Source: Kocuria sp. p3-SID1428 (GTDB lineage: Bacteria > Actinomycetota > Actinomycetes > Actinomycetales > Micrococcaceae). From it: a stretch of DNA of 57,732 nt. The notes beneath the pieces were generated by a model. It was given only the letters and a program-made list of their open reading frames with translations. It was not told the origin of the DNA and searched no databases. The number at the start of each line of letters is the position of its first letter. Position 1 is the first letter of the stretch. The DNA lies in assembly GCF_025149945.1 (NCBI RefSeq), contig NZ_JALXVH010000012.1, positions 1-57,732 on the forward strand. The letters run 5' to 3'. Made by a program: the position numbers and the translations under genes. Positions 40,240 to 47,901 of the stretch are shown here, one piece after another.

Positions 40240-43200
40240 TCGGTGACCTGCCGTCCCTCGGCGCACAGCGGGCAGATCTCCGGGAGGCTGCAGCCGATCC
40301 CGCCGTGGCCCGTGTTGGACCCGGCGGTGTGGCTGGCCAGGAAGCGATCACCGGCCACCAGGTCTGCGGCCGCCGCGACCAGCTCGCGGACCCGCACCCC
40401 GCCGTCCTCGGTGAGCCCGTCCTGCAGCTGCGTGCTGACGTTGACCGTGTCCTTGCCCAGCTGGACCAGCAGCGCCCCGCCGGGCAGGTGCTGCAGAGGG
40501 CCCTCCTGCAGGACCAGGGGCTCCTGCTGCTCGGGTTGCTGCCCCTGCGAGAGCGCCTCCTGCTGCGAGTCGCGCTGCTGCTCGTCGACCATGGCCTGGC
40601 CTGCGCCGGCGGCCAGAGCCGCCTGATAGGCCAGCAGCTGCGGATGCTCGGGCAGATCCTTGTTGGCTGGTGCGCTGCGCCCGGTCTTGAGGTCGACCAC
40701 CACGAATCGGCCCTGATCGTCGATCTCGAGGCGGTCCACCCGACCGCGCAGCAGGGCATCGCGCGCGCGACCGTGAATGAGGACCTGGAAGCCTCCCTCC
40801 ACGAGGGCCAGGCGCCGATGCTCGTCCTTGCGGGCCTGGATCACGTACTGGGCGAAGCGGCGCAGCATGGTCTCGGCACGCTCCTTGAGCAGATCCGACT
40901 CCCAGGTATCCGGCAGCCCGAGCTCACGCCATCGGCGATGCATCTGCGCGGCCAGCTGATCTCCCGTGCCCTCGGGGGCCTCCTCCGCGATCGAGTGGAC
41001 CAGGGTGCCGACCGAGCGAGCGGCATCCGAGGCCTCCTCCGCACGGGCCGTGGCCACGTACCAGTCCAGCGGGGAGCGCTGGATGGTCTCGATGCGCGAG
41101 GGCGACAGTGGCACAGGCTGCTGCGGATCCAGGACCTCGTGCGAGGACGACAGCGGCAGCAGGCCCCACCATTGGTGCGGGGCGGCCCCGTCCACCGGCT
41201 CCGGCGAGGAGGCGAAGCGGTGCAGCAGCCTGGCTGCCGCCTCCCGCTGTCCTTCCGGGGCCGTCTCCTGCTGCAGCGCCCGGCGCAGCTCGGCGGTCAG
41301 CGCCCGCAGCGTGGGCGGACGCGGCGCGGCCCGCACGGGACGGGCCTGTTCAGCGGCCTCCGGGTGGAGGGAGGGGTCCCACGGGTCCACGAGGTCCAGG
41401 AACTCCGAGGGGTTCTCCTCCTCGGAGGCCACCGCCGTGGCGATCAGCTCGCGCGAGGCCCGGGAGACGGCCGTGGCGAACTGGCGCAGCTCGTCATGGC
41501 GGACCTCGGTGAGCCGGGCGGCAGGGCTGGTCTGGGCGGCGACGTCCACGCCGAGCTCAACCGCATCCGTGAGCCGCTGGGCTCCCAGCAGCTGACCCCG
41601 AAGCGCCGTGTTGGGCCATCTGCCCTCCTGCAGCCCGGCGATGAACACGACCGGCCAACCGCGTCCGGCGGCAGTGGCCGGGGTCATGATCTCCACGGAG
41701 GCTCCGGTGGGCGCCCGTGCCGCGAGGGTGTCCATGGGCAGGTCCTGGTTCTCCAGGAAGTCCAGGAACTCCTGCGGACCAGCTCCCGGACGGTGATCGG
41801 CGAAGCGCTCGGCCGTGCCGAACAGCGCGACCACGGCGTCGAGGTCGCGATCGGCCCGCTGGCCCTCAGGACCTCCGGCCAGGGCTGTGCGCTGCCAGCG
41901 ACCGGCCACGCCGGAGGCATCCCACAGGGCCCACAGCACGGTCTCGGCGGTGGCGCCGTCGGCGCGCAGCGCGGTGCGTCCTGCCTGCAGCATCCGTGCG
42001 ACCCGACGCGCTGGTGCGGCTCGAACACCGGCCTGCTCCATGACGGTGGGGTCCAGCAGTGCCTCCACGAGCAGCTGGTCCGAGCTGCGTCCTCCGCCCG
42101 AGCGCAGCTCATGGGCGCGCAGGCGCTGACGCAGGCGGCGAAGGTCCATGGCCGAGGCGCCGCCGATCCGCGAGCTGAGCAGCTCGACGGCCTCGTGCGC
42201 CTCCAGCACGGCACCGTGCTGCGCGGGGCTCTCGCCTGCCGTGGGAGCCTCCACCGACCTCTGCGACCCGGGCTGCGCCGCGGCGGGGTCCTGCTGCCCG
42301 CGTGCCCGTGTCTCGGACGTCTGCGGCTCGGATGCCTGTGGGTCGGACATCTGGTGGTCCGCGCTGCGGTCCGTCGTGCGTTCGGCCACGATCAGCCGCA
42401 GAGCGGACAGCAGCGGCTTCACGGCGGACTCGTCCCGGACGGGGGTCTCCGCCGCCGAGGTGGTCACGGGCACTCCGAGTGCGGTGAGATGGCGCTGAAG
42501 CGACTGCAGGCGATCGCTCGAACGAACGATCACCGCGATGTCCTGCAGCGCCACGCCCTGCAGCAAGTGGCGCTCGAGGATGGCGTGGCCGATCCAGCGG
42601 GCCTCCTGCGCGGCCGAGCCGAGCAGGACGGCCTGGGGCAGCCGCGCCCCCGCCGGCTCCTCCCCCTGGATCACCGGCCGCGGACGCCGGAGGTGCTGAG
42701 CGGTCTCGAGCGCGGGGATCCGCTGCGCCGCGCGCTGCCAGGCCAGCTGGATCGCCTCCGGCATTCGGTGCCCAGTTCCGAGGACGCGACGCGTGAGAGG
42801 GCGCTCGGGGGTGCCCAGGCGGTCCTCGAGCCCGCGCAGCAGGTCCGGGCGAGCGCCGCGGAAGCCCTGCACGACGGTGTCCGGCGAGGCGGCGATCACG
42901 ACGTCGCGACCCCGGCACAGCACCTCCAGCAGACGGTGGATCGACGGCGTGGCCTCCTGGAGATCATCGATCACCACGAACTCGAGCCGCTGCTGCTCCC
43001 GGTGCAGGAACTCGGGGTTCTCCACGAGGGCCCGGCAGGCCTCGCTCACCAGCGCTGCGGGGTCGAAGGCCTCCGGCATGCGCAGACGGCGCACGCGCAG
43101 GTACTCACGGCGCAGCACCGAGGCGGCGATCCAGTCCGGGCGCTGCATCTCCCGCCCCAGCTGCTCGAGATCCTCCGGGCTGAGCCCGTGCTCGCACACC

Positions 43201-43793
43201 CGGTCGAAGAGGTCCCGGATCTCCTGCCGGAACCCACGGGTCCCCACGGCCTCCGAGAGATCCGGCGGCCACACGACGGCGGCGCCGTGGCCCTTCCGGT
43301 GCCCGGCCATCAGCTCCTTGAGCAGGACGTCCTGCTCGGGTCCCGACAGCAGCAGGGGCGGCTGATCGACTCCCGGCAGCAGCCCCTCCGCCTGCGCCCT
43401 GCGCAGGAGGTCGAAGGCGTAGGCCTGCCAGGCTCGCACCGGCGGAGAGGTCATGGTGGTGGCCGCGGTGGCGGTCAGGGTGTCCCGGGCACGAGCGGCC
43501 GCAGCGCGTGACGGGGTGAGCACCAGCAGACGGTCTGCGGGCAGCCCCTCGCGCAGCCGGCGTGCGGCCAGTGAGAGCAGGGCCGTGCTCCGCCCCGTGC
43601 CCGGCGCCCCCAGCACGAGCTGCGGACCGCATCCGGTCTGAAGCCCTGCGACCTCCCGCTGGTCATCGTCCAGGGCCGCGAGCTCCGGGAGCACGAGCGA
43701 GCTGCGCTGCGCCGGAACCAGGCGCCAAGCCGAGCGCGCGGCGGAGAGATCGACGACGGGCTCGGGGGGATGCGACGGCCGCTGCTGGGACAT
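40236..43793 (-). CDS. adnA: AdnA-type helicase-nuclease subunit
   Basis: This 1185-residue partner of AdnB has a UvrD-like N-terminal half and a RecB-type nuclease at the C-terminus. Its Walker A reads GAPGTGRSTALL, so the lysine that contacts ATP phosphate is Arg. Other motifs are weak too (FVVIDDLQEATPSIHRLL in place of DExx), which fits AdnA being a poor or vestigial motor. The nuclease motif FVVVDLKTGRSAP is intact, followed by PQLLAYQAALAAG. The protein ends CSLPEICPLCAEGRQVTE, a cysteine cluster of the type that holds an iron-sulfur or zinc site in related nucleases, but the usual first Cys of CxxCx5C is Gly. ATG 43793 has no ribosome binding site; a DNA-damage type promoter lies directly upstream. 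Confidence 0.93.
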   Translation of the reverse strand: MSQQRPSHPPEPVVDLSAARSAWRLVPAQRSSLVLPELAALDDDQREVAGLQTGCGPQLVLGAPGTGRSTALLSLAARRLREGLPADRLLVLTPSRAAAARARDTLTATAATTMTSPPVRAWQAYAFDLLRRAQAEGLLPGVDQPPLLLSGPEQDVLLKELMAGHRKGHGAAVVWPPDLSEAVGTRGFRQEIRDLFDRVCEHGLSPEDLEQLGREMQRPDWIAASVLRREYLRVRRLRMPEAFDPAALVSEACRALVENPEFLHREQQRLEFVVIDDLQEATPSIHRLLEVLCRGRDVVIAASPDTVVQGFRGARPDLLRGLEDRLGTPERPLTRRVLGTGHRMPEAIQLAWQRAAQRIPALETAQHLRRPRPVIQGEEPAGARLPQAVLLGSAAQEARWIGHAILERHLLQGVALQDIAVIVRSSDRLQSLQRHLTALGVPVTTSAAETPVRDESAVKPLLSALRLIVAERTTDRSADHQMSDPQASEPQTSETRARGQQDPAAAQPGSQRSVEAPTAGESPAQHGAVLEAHEAVELLSSRIGGASAMDLRRLRQRLRAHELRSGGGRSSDQLLVEALLDPTVMEQAGVRAAPARRVARMLQAGRTALRADGATAETVLWALWDASGVAGRWQRTALAGGPEGQRADRDLDAVVALFGTAERFADHRPGAGPQEFLDFLENQDLPMDTLAARAPTGASVEIMTPATAAGRGWPVVFIAGLQEGRWPNTALRGQLLGAQRLTDAVELGVDVAAQTSPAARLTEVRHDELRQFATAVSRASRELIATAVASEEENPSEFLDLVDPWDPSLHPEAAEQARPVRAAPRPPTLRALTAELRRALQQETAPEGQREAAARLLHRFASSPEPVDGAAPHQWWGLLPLSSSHEVLDPQQPVPLSPSRIETIQRSPLDWYVATARAEEASDAARSVGTLVHSIAEEAPEGTGDQLAAQMHRRWRELGLPDTWESDLLKERAETMLRRFAQYVIQARKDEHRRLALVEGGFQVLIHGRARDALLRGRVDRLEIDDQGRFVVVDLKTGRSAPANKDLPEHPQLLAYQAALAAGAGQAMVDEQQRDSQQEALSQGQQPEQQEPLVLQEGPLQHLPGGALLVQLGKDTVNVSTQLQDGLTEDGGVRVRELVAAAADLVAGDRFLASHTAGSNTGHGGIGCSLPEICPLCAEGRQVTE

Positions 43794-43799
43794 GGCCAC

Positions 43800-43822
43800 A
43801 TCGCACCACAGCGCTCCGACAG
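43800..43822 (-). promoter_or_regulatory. RecA-independent DNA-damage type promoter of adnAB
   Basis: On the minus strand CTGTCGGAG (43814-43822) is followed by eight bases and TGCGAT (43800-43805). ATG 43793 is six bases further on. This fits the mycobacterial RecA-NDp consensus tTGTCRgtg-N8-TAnnnT apart from G in the second -10 position. No ribosome binding site is present, so the transcript is probably leaderless. PafBC would be the expected activator. Confidence 0.7.
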
Positions 43823-43953
43823 CACAAGCCGCCCTCGGTACGCCGGCGCGTCGTCGTCGCTGTCGGTGCCACAAGTCCGTGGTGGCCTGCGCCCTCCGCC
43901 GCAGCGCTCGACGAGGCAGCACAGTGCGCCGAGCGCGGATGCACCTCGCGCGC

Positions 43954-43987
43954 ATTGTGCGGACACAGAGATTGCGCGGATACAGAG
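43954..43987. repeat. Imperfect 17-bp tandem repeat in the adnA-exonuclease gap
   Basis: attgtgcggacacagag (43954-43970) and attgcgcggatacagag (43971-43987) are adjacent direct copies with two differences. A second imperfect direct repeat of 15 bases, gaggcagcRcagtgc, lies at 43913-43927 and 43985-43999. They may be binding sites or decay products of duplications. Confidence 0.85.
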
Positions 43988-43998
43988 GCAGCGCAGTG

Positions 43999-44021
43999 CT
44001 GTCGGAGCGCCTCCGTACGGT
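43999..44021 (+). promoter_or_regulatory. RecA-independent DNA-damage type promoter of the exonuclease gene
   Basis: CTGTCGGAG (43999-44007) is followed by eight bases and TACGGT (44016-44021), then six bases to ATG 44028. The fit to tTGTCRgtg-N8-TAnnnT is good, with a perfect TAnnnT. The surrounding 15-mer GTGCTGTCGGAGCGC (43996-44010) is identical to the one before adnA and stands at the same distance from its start codon. Confidence 0.75.
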
Positions 44022-44027
44022 GTTGGC

Positions 44028-45026
44028 ATGGCCAGCAGACCCGATCCGTCCGAGCAGACCGACCCGCTCTTCGAGCTCCCGAGCTCGTCGCGCAGCACTG
44101 CGGCGAGCCCTGCGCAGTCCGAGCCGCAGGAGGCTCAGCTGCCGCTCTTCGAGGCTCCCGCCGCACCGCCAGGTGCCCCCGAGCAGGCGGATCGCCCGCA
44201 GCAGGAGGGCCACCCAGAGCAGGCCGAGGCCTCCGAACAGGCCACGGACCCCGCCCAGTCGAGCGCTCATGCCCCGACCTCGTCGGAGCCTCGGGCCCAC
44301 GGCCCGTCCGCCGGCTCTCAGGACTCCAGCACCCCCTGGAACGAGCTGCCGCGTGCGGCCTTCGACCTGGAGACCACGGGCAAGGACGCCCACGAGTGCC
44401 GGATCGTGACCGCCGCGCTGCTGCTGATCGACGCCCGGGGCGAGATCGTGCAGCGCTGGGACTGGCTCGCCGATCCCGGGGTGGAGATCCCCGAGGGCGC
44501 GGCAGCGGTGCACGGCATCTCGACCGAGCACGCCCGCGAGCACGGCCGCCCGGCCGCGGAGGCGGTCCCGGAGATCGTGGCAGCCGTCGCGGACCTGCTG
44601 GAGCGCGGGATCCCGGTGCTGGCCTTCAACGCCTCCTACGACTTCACCGTGCTGGCCGCAGAGGCCCGGCGTCACGGGCTGCAGGCTCCTGAGGCCTTCC
44701 CGGTGCTGGACCCCTATGTGATGCACAAGCACGTGCGGGTGCGCTGGCGCGGCAAGCGCACGCTCGTGGCGCTGTCCGAGGCCTACGGAGTGGACCTGGA
44801 GGAGGCCCACACCTCCGCGGCGGACGCCCTGGCCGCCGAGCAGGTCGCACGCCGCCTGGCCGAGGAGTTCGCCGAGCTGCGCATGCCGGCTGCGCAGATC
44901 CACGGGCAGCAGATCGAGTGGGCCGCCGAGCAGGCTACCGATTTCCAGGAGTTCCTGCGCGAGCGCCGTCAGGACCCGAGCATCATCATCGACGGCACAT
45001 GGCCGGTGCGTGACCAGCAGGGATGA
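44028..45026 (+). CDS. DEDDh 3'-5' exonuclease (DnaQ/epsilon-like)
   Basis: This 332-residue protein has a disordered N-terminus of about 105 residues rich in Ser, Glu, Gln and Pro, then an exonuclease domain. The DEDDh catalytic set is complete: Asp113 and Glu115 in AFDLETTGKD, Asp205 in FNASYDFTVL, and His261 with Asp266 in EEAHTSAADALAA. VRWRGKRTLVALSEAYGVDL corresponds to the domain helix before the last motif. Stand-alone proteins of this type are common in Micrococcaceae and are labelled 3'-5' exonuclease, without a known role. The shared damage-type promoter with adnAB suggests a function in break processing. ATG 44028 is chosen for the promoter spacing, and the frame upstream is not conserved-looking. 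Confidence 0.9.
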   Translation: MASRPDPSEQTDPLFELPSSSRSTAASPAQSEPQEAQLPLFEAPAAPPGAPEQADRPQQEGHPEQAEASEQATDPAQSSAHAPTSSEPRAHGPSAGSQDSSTPWNELPRAAFDLETTGKDAHECRIVTAALLLIDARGEIVQRWDWLADPGVEIPEGAAAVHGISTEHAREHGRPAAEAVPEIVAAVADLLERGIPVLAFNASYDFTVLAAEARRHGLQAPEAFPVLDPYVMHKHVRVRWRGKRTLVALSEAYGVDLEEAHTSAADALAAEQVARRLAEEFAELRMPAAQIHGQQIEWAAEQATDFQEFLRERRQDPSIIIDGTWPVRDQQG

Positions 45027-45061
45027 CCCCGGCAGGACTGCCGCGCATCGGTTTCCCGCAG

Positions 45062-45067
45062 TAGACT
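45062..45067 (+). promoter_or_regulatory. -10 element of the csbD-like gene
   Basis: TAGACT would give a leader of about 45 bases that contains the ribosome binding site aggagg. No stress-sigma GTTT/GGGTA pair is evident, despite the stress role of the family. Confidence 0.45.
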
Positions 45068-45118
45068 TGCAACTCCCCCGTCGGCCTGACGGCCGGCACC
45101 AGAGCACAGGAGGTTCCC

Positions 45119-45313
45119 ATGGGACTCGGTGACAAGATCAGCAACAAGGCCCAGGAGGTCTCGGGCCAGGCCAAGCAGAAGATCGGCGAGGCCACCGGAG
45201 ACGAGCGCCTGCAGGGCGCGGGCGAGCAGCAGGAGAACTCCTCGAACGTCCAGCAGGCAGGCGAGCACCTGAAGGATGCCAAGGACGACATCCTCGGCGG
45301 CGACAACCGCTGA
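45119..45313 (+). CDS. CsbD-family stress protein
   Basis: This 64-residue, highly charged protein is typical of the CsbD/YjbJ family, with GLGDKISNKAQEVSGQAKQK, then KIGEATGDERLQGAGEQQEN and an Asp/Lys-rich end. The family is induced in stress or stationary phase in several bacteria, and its function is unknown. No cysteine and no signal peptide are present. The start follows cacaggaggttccc, one of the best ribosome binding sites in the window, consistent with high expression. A strong hairpin follows the gene. Confidence 0.92.
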   Translation: MGLGDKISNKAQEVSGQAKQKIGEATGDERLQGAGEQQENSSNVQQAGEHLKDAKDDILGGDNR

Positions 45314-45330
45314 ATCGCCGCTGAAGACTC

Positions 45331-45374
45331 AGCGCCCCGGCCCCGTTCCGCGATGCGGAAGGGACCGGGGCGCT
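45331..45374. terminator. Bidirectional terminator between csbD and hemL
   Basis: agcgccccgg (45331-45340) pairs with 45365-45374, and the inner ttccgc pairs with gcggaa around a three-base loop, with a small asymmetry between. It lies between the two convergent stop codons. Confidence 0.8.
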
Positions 45375-45405
45375 GCCATCTCCGGGCGGCTGGGCCCGTG
45401 GCCGG

Positions 45406-46725
45406 TCAGGCGCCTGCCGGCTGCGCCTGGGCGGCCGCCTCGGCGGCCTTGGGCAGAGCGTCGATGATGCGCTGCATGGCGGACTCGTCGTGCGCCGCGG
45501 AGAGGAACCAGGCCTCGAACACCGACGGCGGCAGGTACACGCCCTGCTCCAGCATGGAGTGGAAGAACGGCGCCCAGCGGAACACCTCCTGGGACTTGGC
45601 ATCCGCGTAGGTGCGCACCGGGCGATCCGAGGTTCCGAAGGTCACCGAGAACAGCGACCCGGCGCTCTGGATCGAGTGGTCCACCCCGGCGGCAGACAGG
45701 GCCGAGGAGACCTCGCCGCGCAGCTGCTCGGAGTGCCTGTCGATGGTCCGGTAGCAGTCGTCGTCGGCCAGCTGGAGCGTGGCCAGACCAGCGGCCATGG
45801 CAACCGGGTTCCCGGACAGCGTGCCGGCCTGGTAAACGGGGCCGGTGGGGGCCAGGTGCTCCATGACCTCGCGGCGACCGCCCAGCGCTGCGACCGGAAG
45901 TCCGCCGCCGATGACCTTGCCGAAGGTGAAGATGTCCGGCTCCCAGCCACCCTCCTGGGGCGCGCTCAGGCCCCAGTAGCCGGCGGGATCCACGCGGAAG
46001 CCCGTGAGGACCTCGTCGAAGATCATCAGGGCGCCGTGGTCCCGGGTGATCTCCCGCAGGCCGGCGTTGAAGCCCGGATCCGGCGGGACCACGCCCATGT
46101 TGGCCGGGGAGGCCTCGGTGATCACGGCGGCGATGCGTCCCTCGTGGGCGGCGAAGGCCTCGCGCACGGCGTCGAGGTCGTTGTACGGCAGCACGAGGGT
46201 CTCGGCAGCGGTCGCCTCGGTGACTCCGGCCGATCCCGGCAGCGACAGCGTGGCCACACCGGAGCCGGCCTCCGAGAGCAGCGAGTCCACGTGGCCGTGG
46301 TAGCAGCCGGCGAACTTGATCACCAGGTCGCGACCGGTCACCCCGCGGGCCAGGCGCAGCGCGGTCATGGTGGCCTCCGTGCCGGTCGAGACCATGCGGA
46401 TCTCATCCAGCGCCGAGACGCGCTGGACCAGGTGCTCGGCCAGCTCGGTCTCCCCGCGCGTGGAGGCGCCGAAGGACAGGCCCTTCTCGACGGCGGCGTG
46501 CACGGCCTCCAGCACGACGGGGTGTGCGTGCCCGACCAGCGCCGGACCCCAGGACCCCACGAGATCGACGAACTCGCGGCCATCGGCATCGGTCAGGTAC
46601 GGCCCGCGCGCTGCGGAGATGTACGGCGGGGTGCCCCCGACGGAGGCGAACGCACGCACCGGCGAGTTCACCCCTCCGGGGATCACGCGACGAGAGCGCT
46701 CGAAGAGCTCTTCGGAGACTGACAT
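45406..46725 (-). CDS. hemL: Glutamate-1-semialdehyde 2,1-aminomutase
   Basis: HemL converts glutamate-1-semialdehyde to 5-aminolevulinate with PLP, the second step of C5 heme synthesis. The 439-residue protein shows [20 protein letters not shown] at the start, [31 protein letters not shown], the cofactor-binding [12 protein letters not shown] and the Schiff-base Lys in [18 protein letters not shown]. It is full length. ATG 46725 follows aggaaaggacccct. It is the last gene of the minus-strand heme cluster, 125 bases after hemB, and may also be transcribed separately. Confidence 0.97.
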   Translation of the reverse strand: MSVSEELFERSRRVIPGGVNSPVRAFASVGGTPPYISAARGPYLTDADGREFVDLVGSWGPALVGHAHPVVLEAVHAAVEKGLSFGASTRGETELAEHLVQRVSALDEIRMVSTGTEATMTALRLARGVTGRDLVIKFAGCYHGHVDSLLSEAGSGVATLSLPGSAGVTEATAAETLVLPYNDLDAVREAFAAHEGRIAAVITEASPANMGVVPPDPGFNAGLREITRDHGALMIFDEVLTGFRVDPAGYWGLSAPQEGGWEPDIFTFGKVIGGGLPVAALGGRREVMEHLAPTGPVYQAGTLSGNPVAMAAGLATLQLADDDCYRTIDRHSEQLRGEVSSALSAAGVDHSIQSAGSLFSVTFGTSDRPVRTYADAKSQEVFRWAPFFHSMLEQGVYLPPSVFEAWFLSAAHDESAMQRIIDALPKAAEAAAQAQPAGA

Positions 46726-46850
46726 TAGGGGTCCTTTCCTGTGATGCGGGTGCGCCGCGGGGCAGCGGCTGCGTCGTAACAGGCGCCCCGCTCGCACGAG
46801 GTCGTCGTGGGTGTCCGTGCCCCGCCTGGGCAGCGGTGTGGATCCGGGCT

Positions 46851-47900
46851 TCAGCGCAGGCCGTTGTCCTCGCGCCACCAGCGGGCCAAGTCGGTCGCGA
46901 AGTAGGTCAGCACGGTATCGGCGCCTGCCCTCACGATCGACAGCACCGACTCCTGGGCCGCGGCGCGGCGGTCGATCCAGCCGTTGGCCGAGGCCGCCTG
47001 GATCATCGCGTACTCCCCGGAGATCTGGTAGGCGGACACCGGCACCGGCGACTGGTCGGCCACCTCCCGCAGGATATCGAGGTAGGACATGGCCGGCTTG
47101 ACCATGACCATGTCCGCGCCCTCTGACAGGTCCAGCTCGAGCTCGCGGAGGGCCTCGCGCCGGTTGGCGGCGTCCATCTGGTAGGTCTTGCGATCGCCCG
47201 TCAGAGACGAGTCGACGGCCTCGCGGAACGGGCCGTAGAACGCTGAGGAGTACTTCACGGCATAGGCCAGCACCACGATGTCCTGGTATCCGGCGGCATC
47301 CAGGGCATCGCGGATGACCCCCACCTGGCCGTCCATCATCCCGGACGGGCCAAGTACGTGGGCTCCGGCCTCGGCCTGGGCCACCGCGGCCCGCGCGTAG
47401 ATCTCGAGGGTGGCGTCGTTGTCGACGCGGCCCTGATCATCCAGCACCCCGCAGTGCCCGTGATCGGTGAACTCGTCCAGGCAAAGATCGGCCATCACCA
47501 GGAGGTCATCGCCGACCTCGTCGCGGACCTCGCGCAGCGCCCGGTTGAGGATCCCGTCCGGGTCGGTGAGGCCCGAGCCGGAGGCGTCCAGGGCCGTGGG
47601 GACGCCGAAGATCATGATGCCGCCGAGCCCGAGCTCGACCGCCTCGGCGGCCGCACGGCGCAGCGAGTCCATGCTGTGCTGCACCACCCCGGGCATGGAG
47701 GCGATCTCGACCGGCTCCTGCAGCCCCTCCTTCACGAACACCGGCAGGATCAGCTGCGACGGGTGCAGGCGGGTCTCGCGCACGTGGCGGCGCATGGTCT
47801 CGGACTGGCGCAGGCGCCGCGGGCGGTGGGGCAGATCGACGCTGAATCGACGGCTCCCCGGAGCCTCGGCTGCTGTAGTGCGATCGAGGCGATCGTTCAT
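46851..47900 (-). CDS. hemB: Porphobilinogen synthase (ALA dehydratase)
   Basis: HemB condenses two 5-aminolevulinate molecules to porphobilinogen. The 349-residue protein shows the Schiff-base lysines in [20 protein letters not shown] and [15 protein letters not shown]. The metal loop reads [15 protein letters not shown], with two of the three zinc cysteines kept and the middle one replaced by Asp, a known actinobacterial variation. The phenylalanine-rich SAFYGPF active-site strand is intact. ATG 47900 follows cacaggaggaatgac. The hemD stop codon lies inside that ribosome binding site, one base before the ATG. Confidence 0.97.
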   Translation of the reverse strand: MNDRLDRTTAAEAPGSRRFSVDLPHRPRRLRQSETMRRHVRETRLHPSQLILPVFVKEGLQEPVEIASMPGVVQHSMDSLRRAAAEAVELGLGGIMIFGVPTALDASGSGLTDPDGILNRALREVRDEVGDDLLVMADLCLDEFTDHGHCGVLDDQGRVDNDATLEIYARAAVAQAEAGAHVLGPSGMMDGQVGVIRDALDAAGYQDIVVLAYAVKYSSAFYGPFREAVDSSLTGDRKTYQMDAANRREALRELELDLSEGADMVMVKPAMSYLDILREVADQSPVPVSAYQISGEYAMIQAASANGWIDRRAAAQESVLSIVRAGADTVLTYFATDLARWWREDNGLR

Positions 47901-47901
47901 G

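Noticed and set aside
36415..43511. Very long antisense frames across adnB and adnA
   Set aside because: Both are low-complexity Leu/Gly/Arg/Asp strings caused by codon bias. The helicase and nuclease motifs are on the other strand.
43794..45107. Extension of the adnA frame upstream to 45107
   Set aside because: It would run antisense through the exonuclease and has no conserved features. The family start MSQQ lies at 43793 with promoter support.
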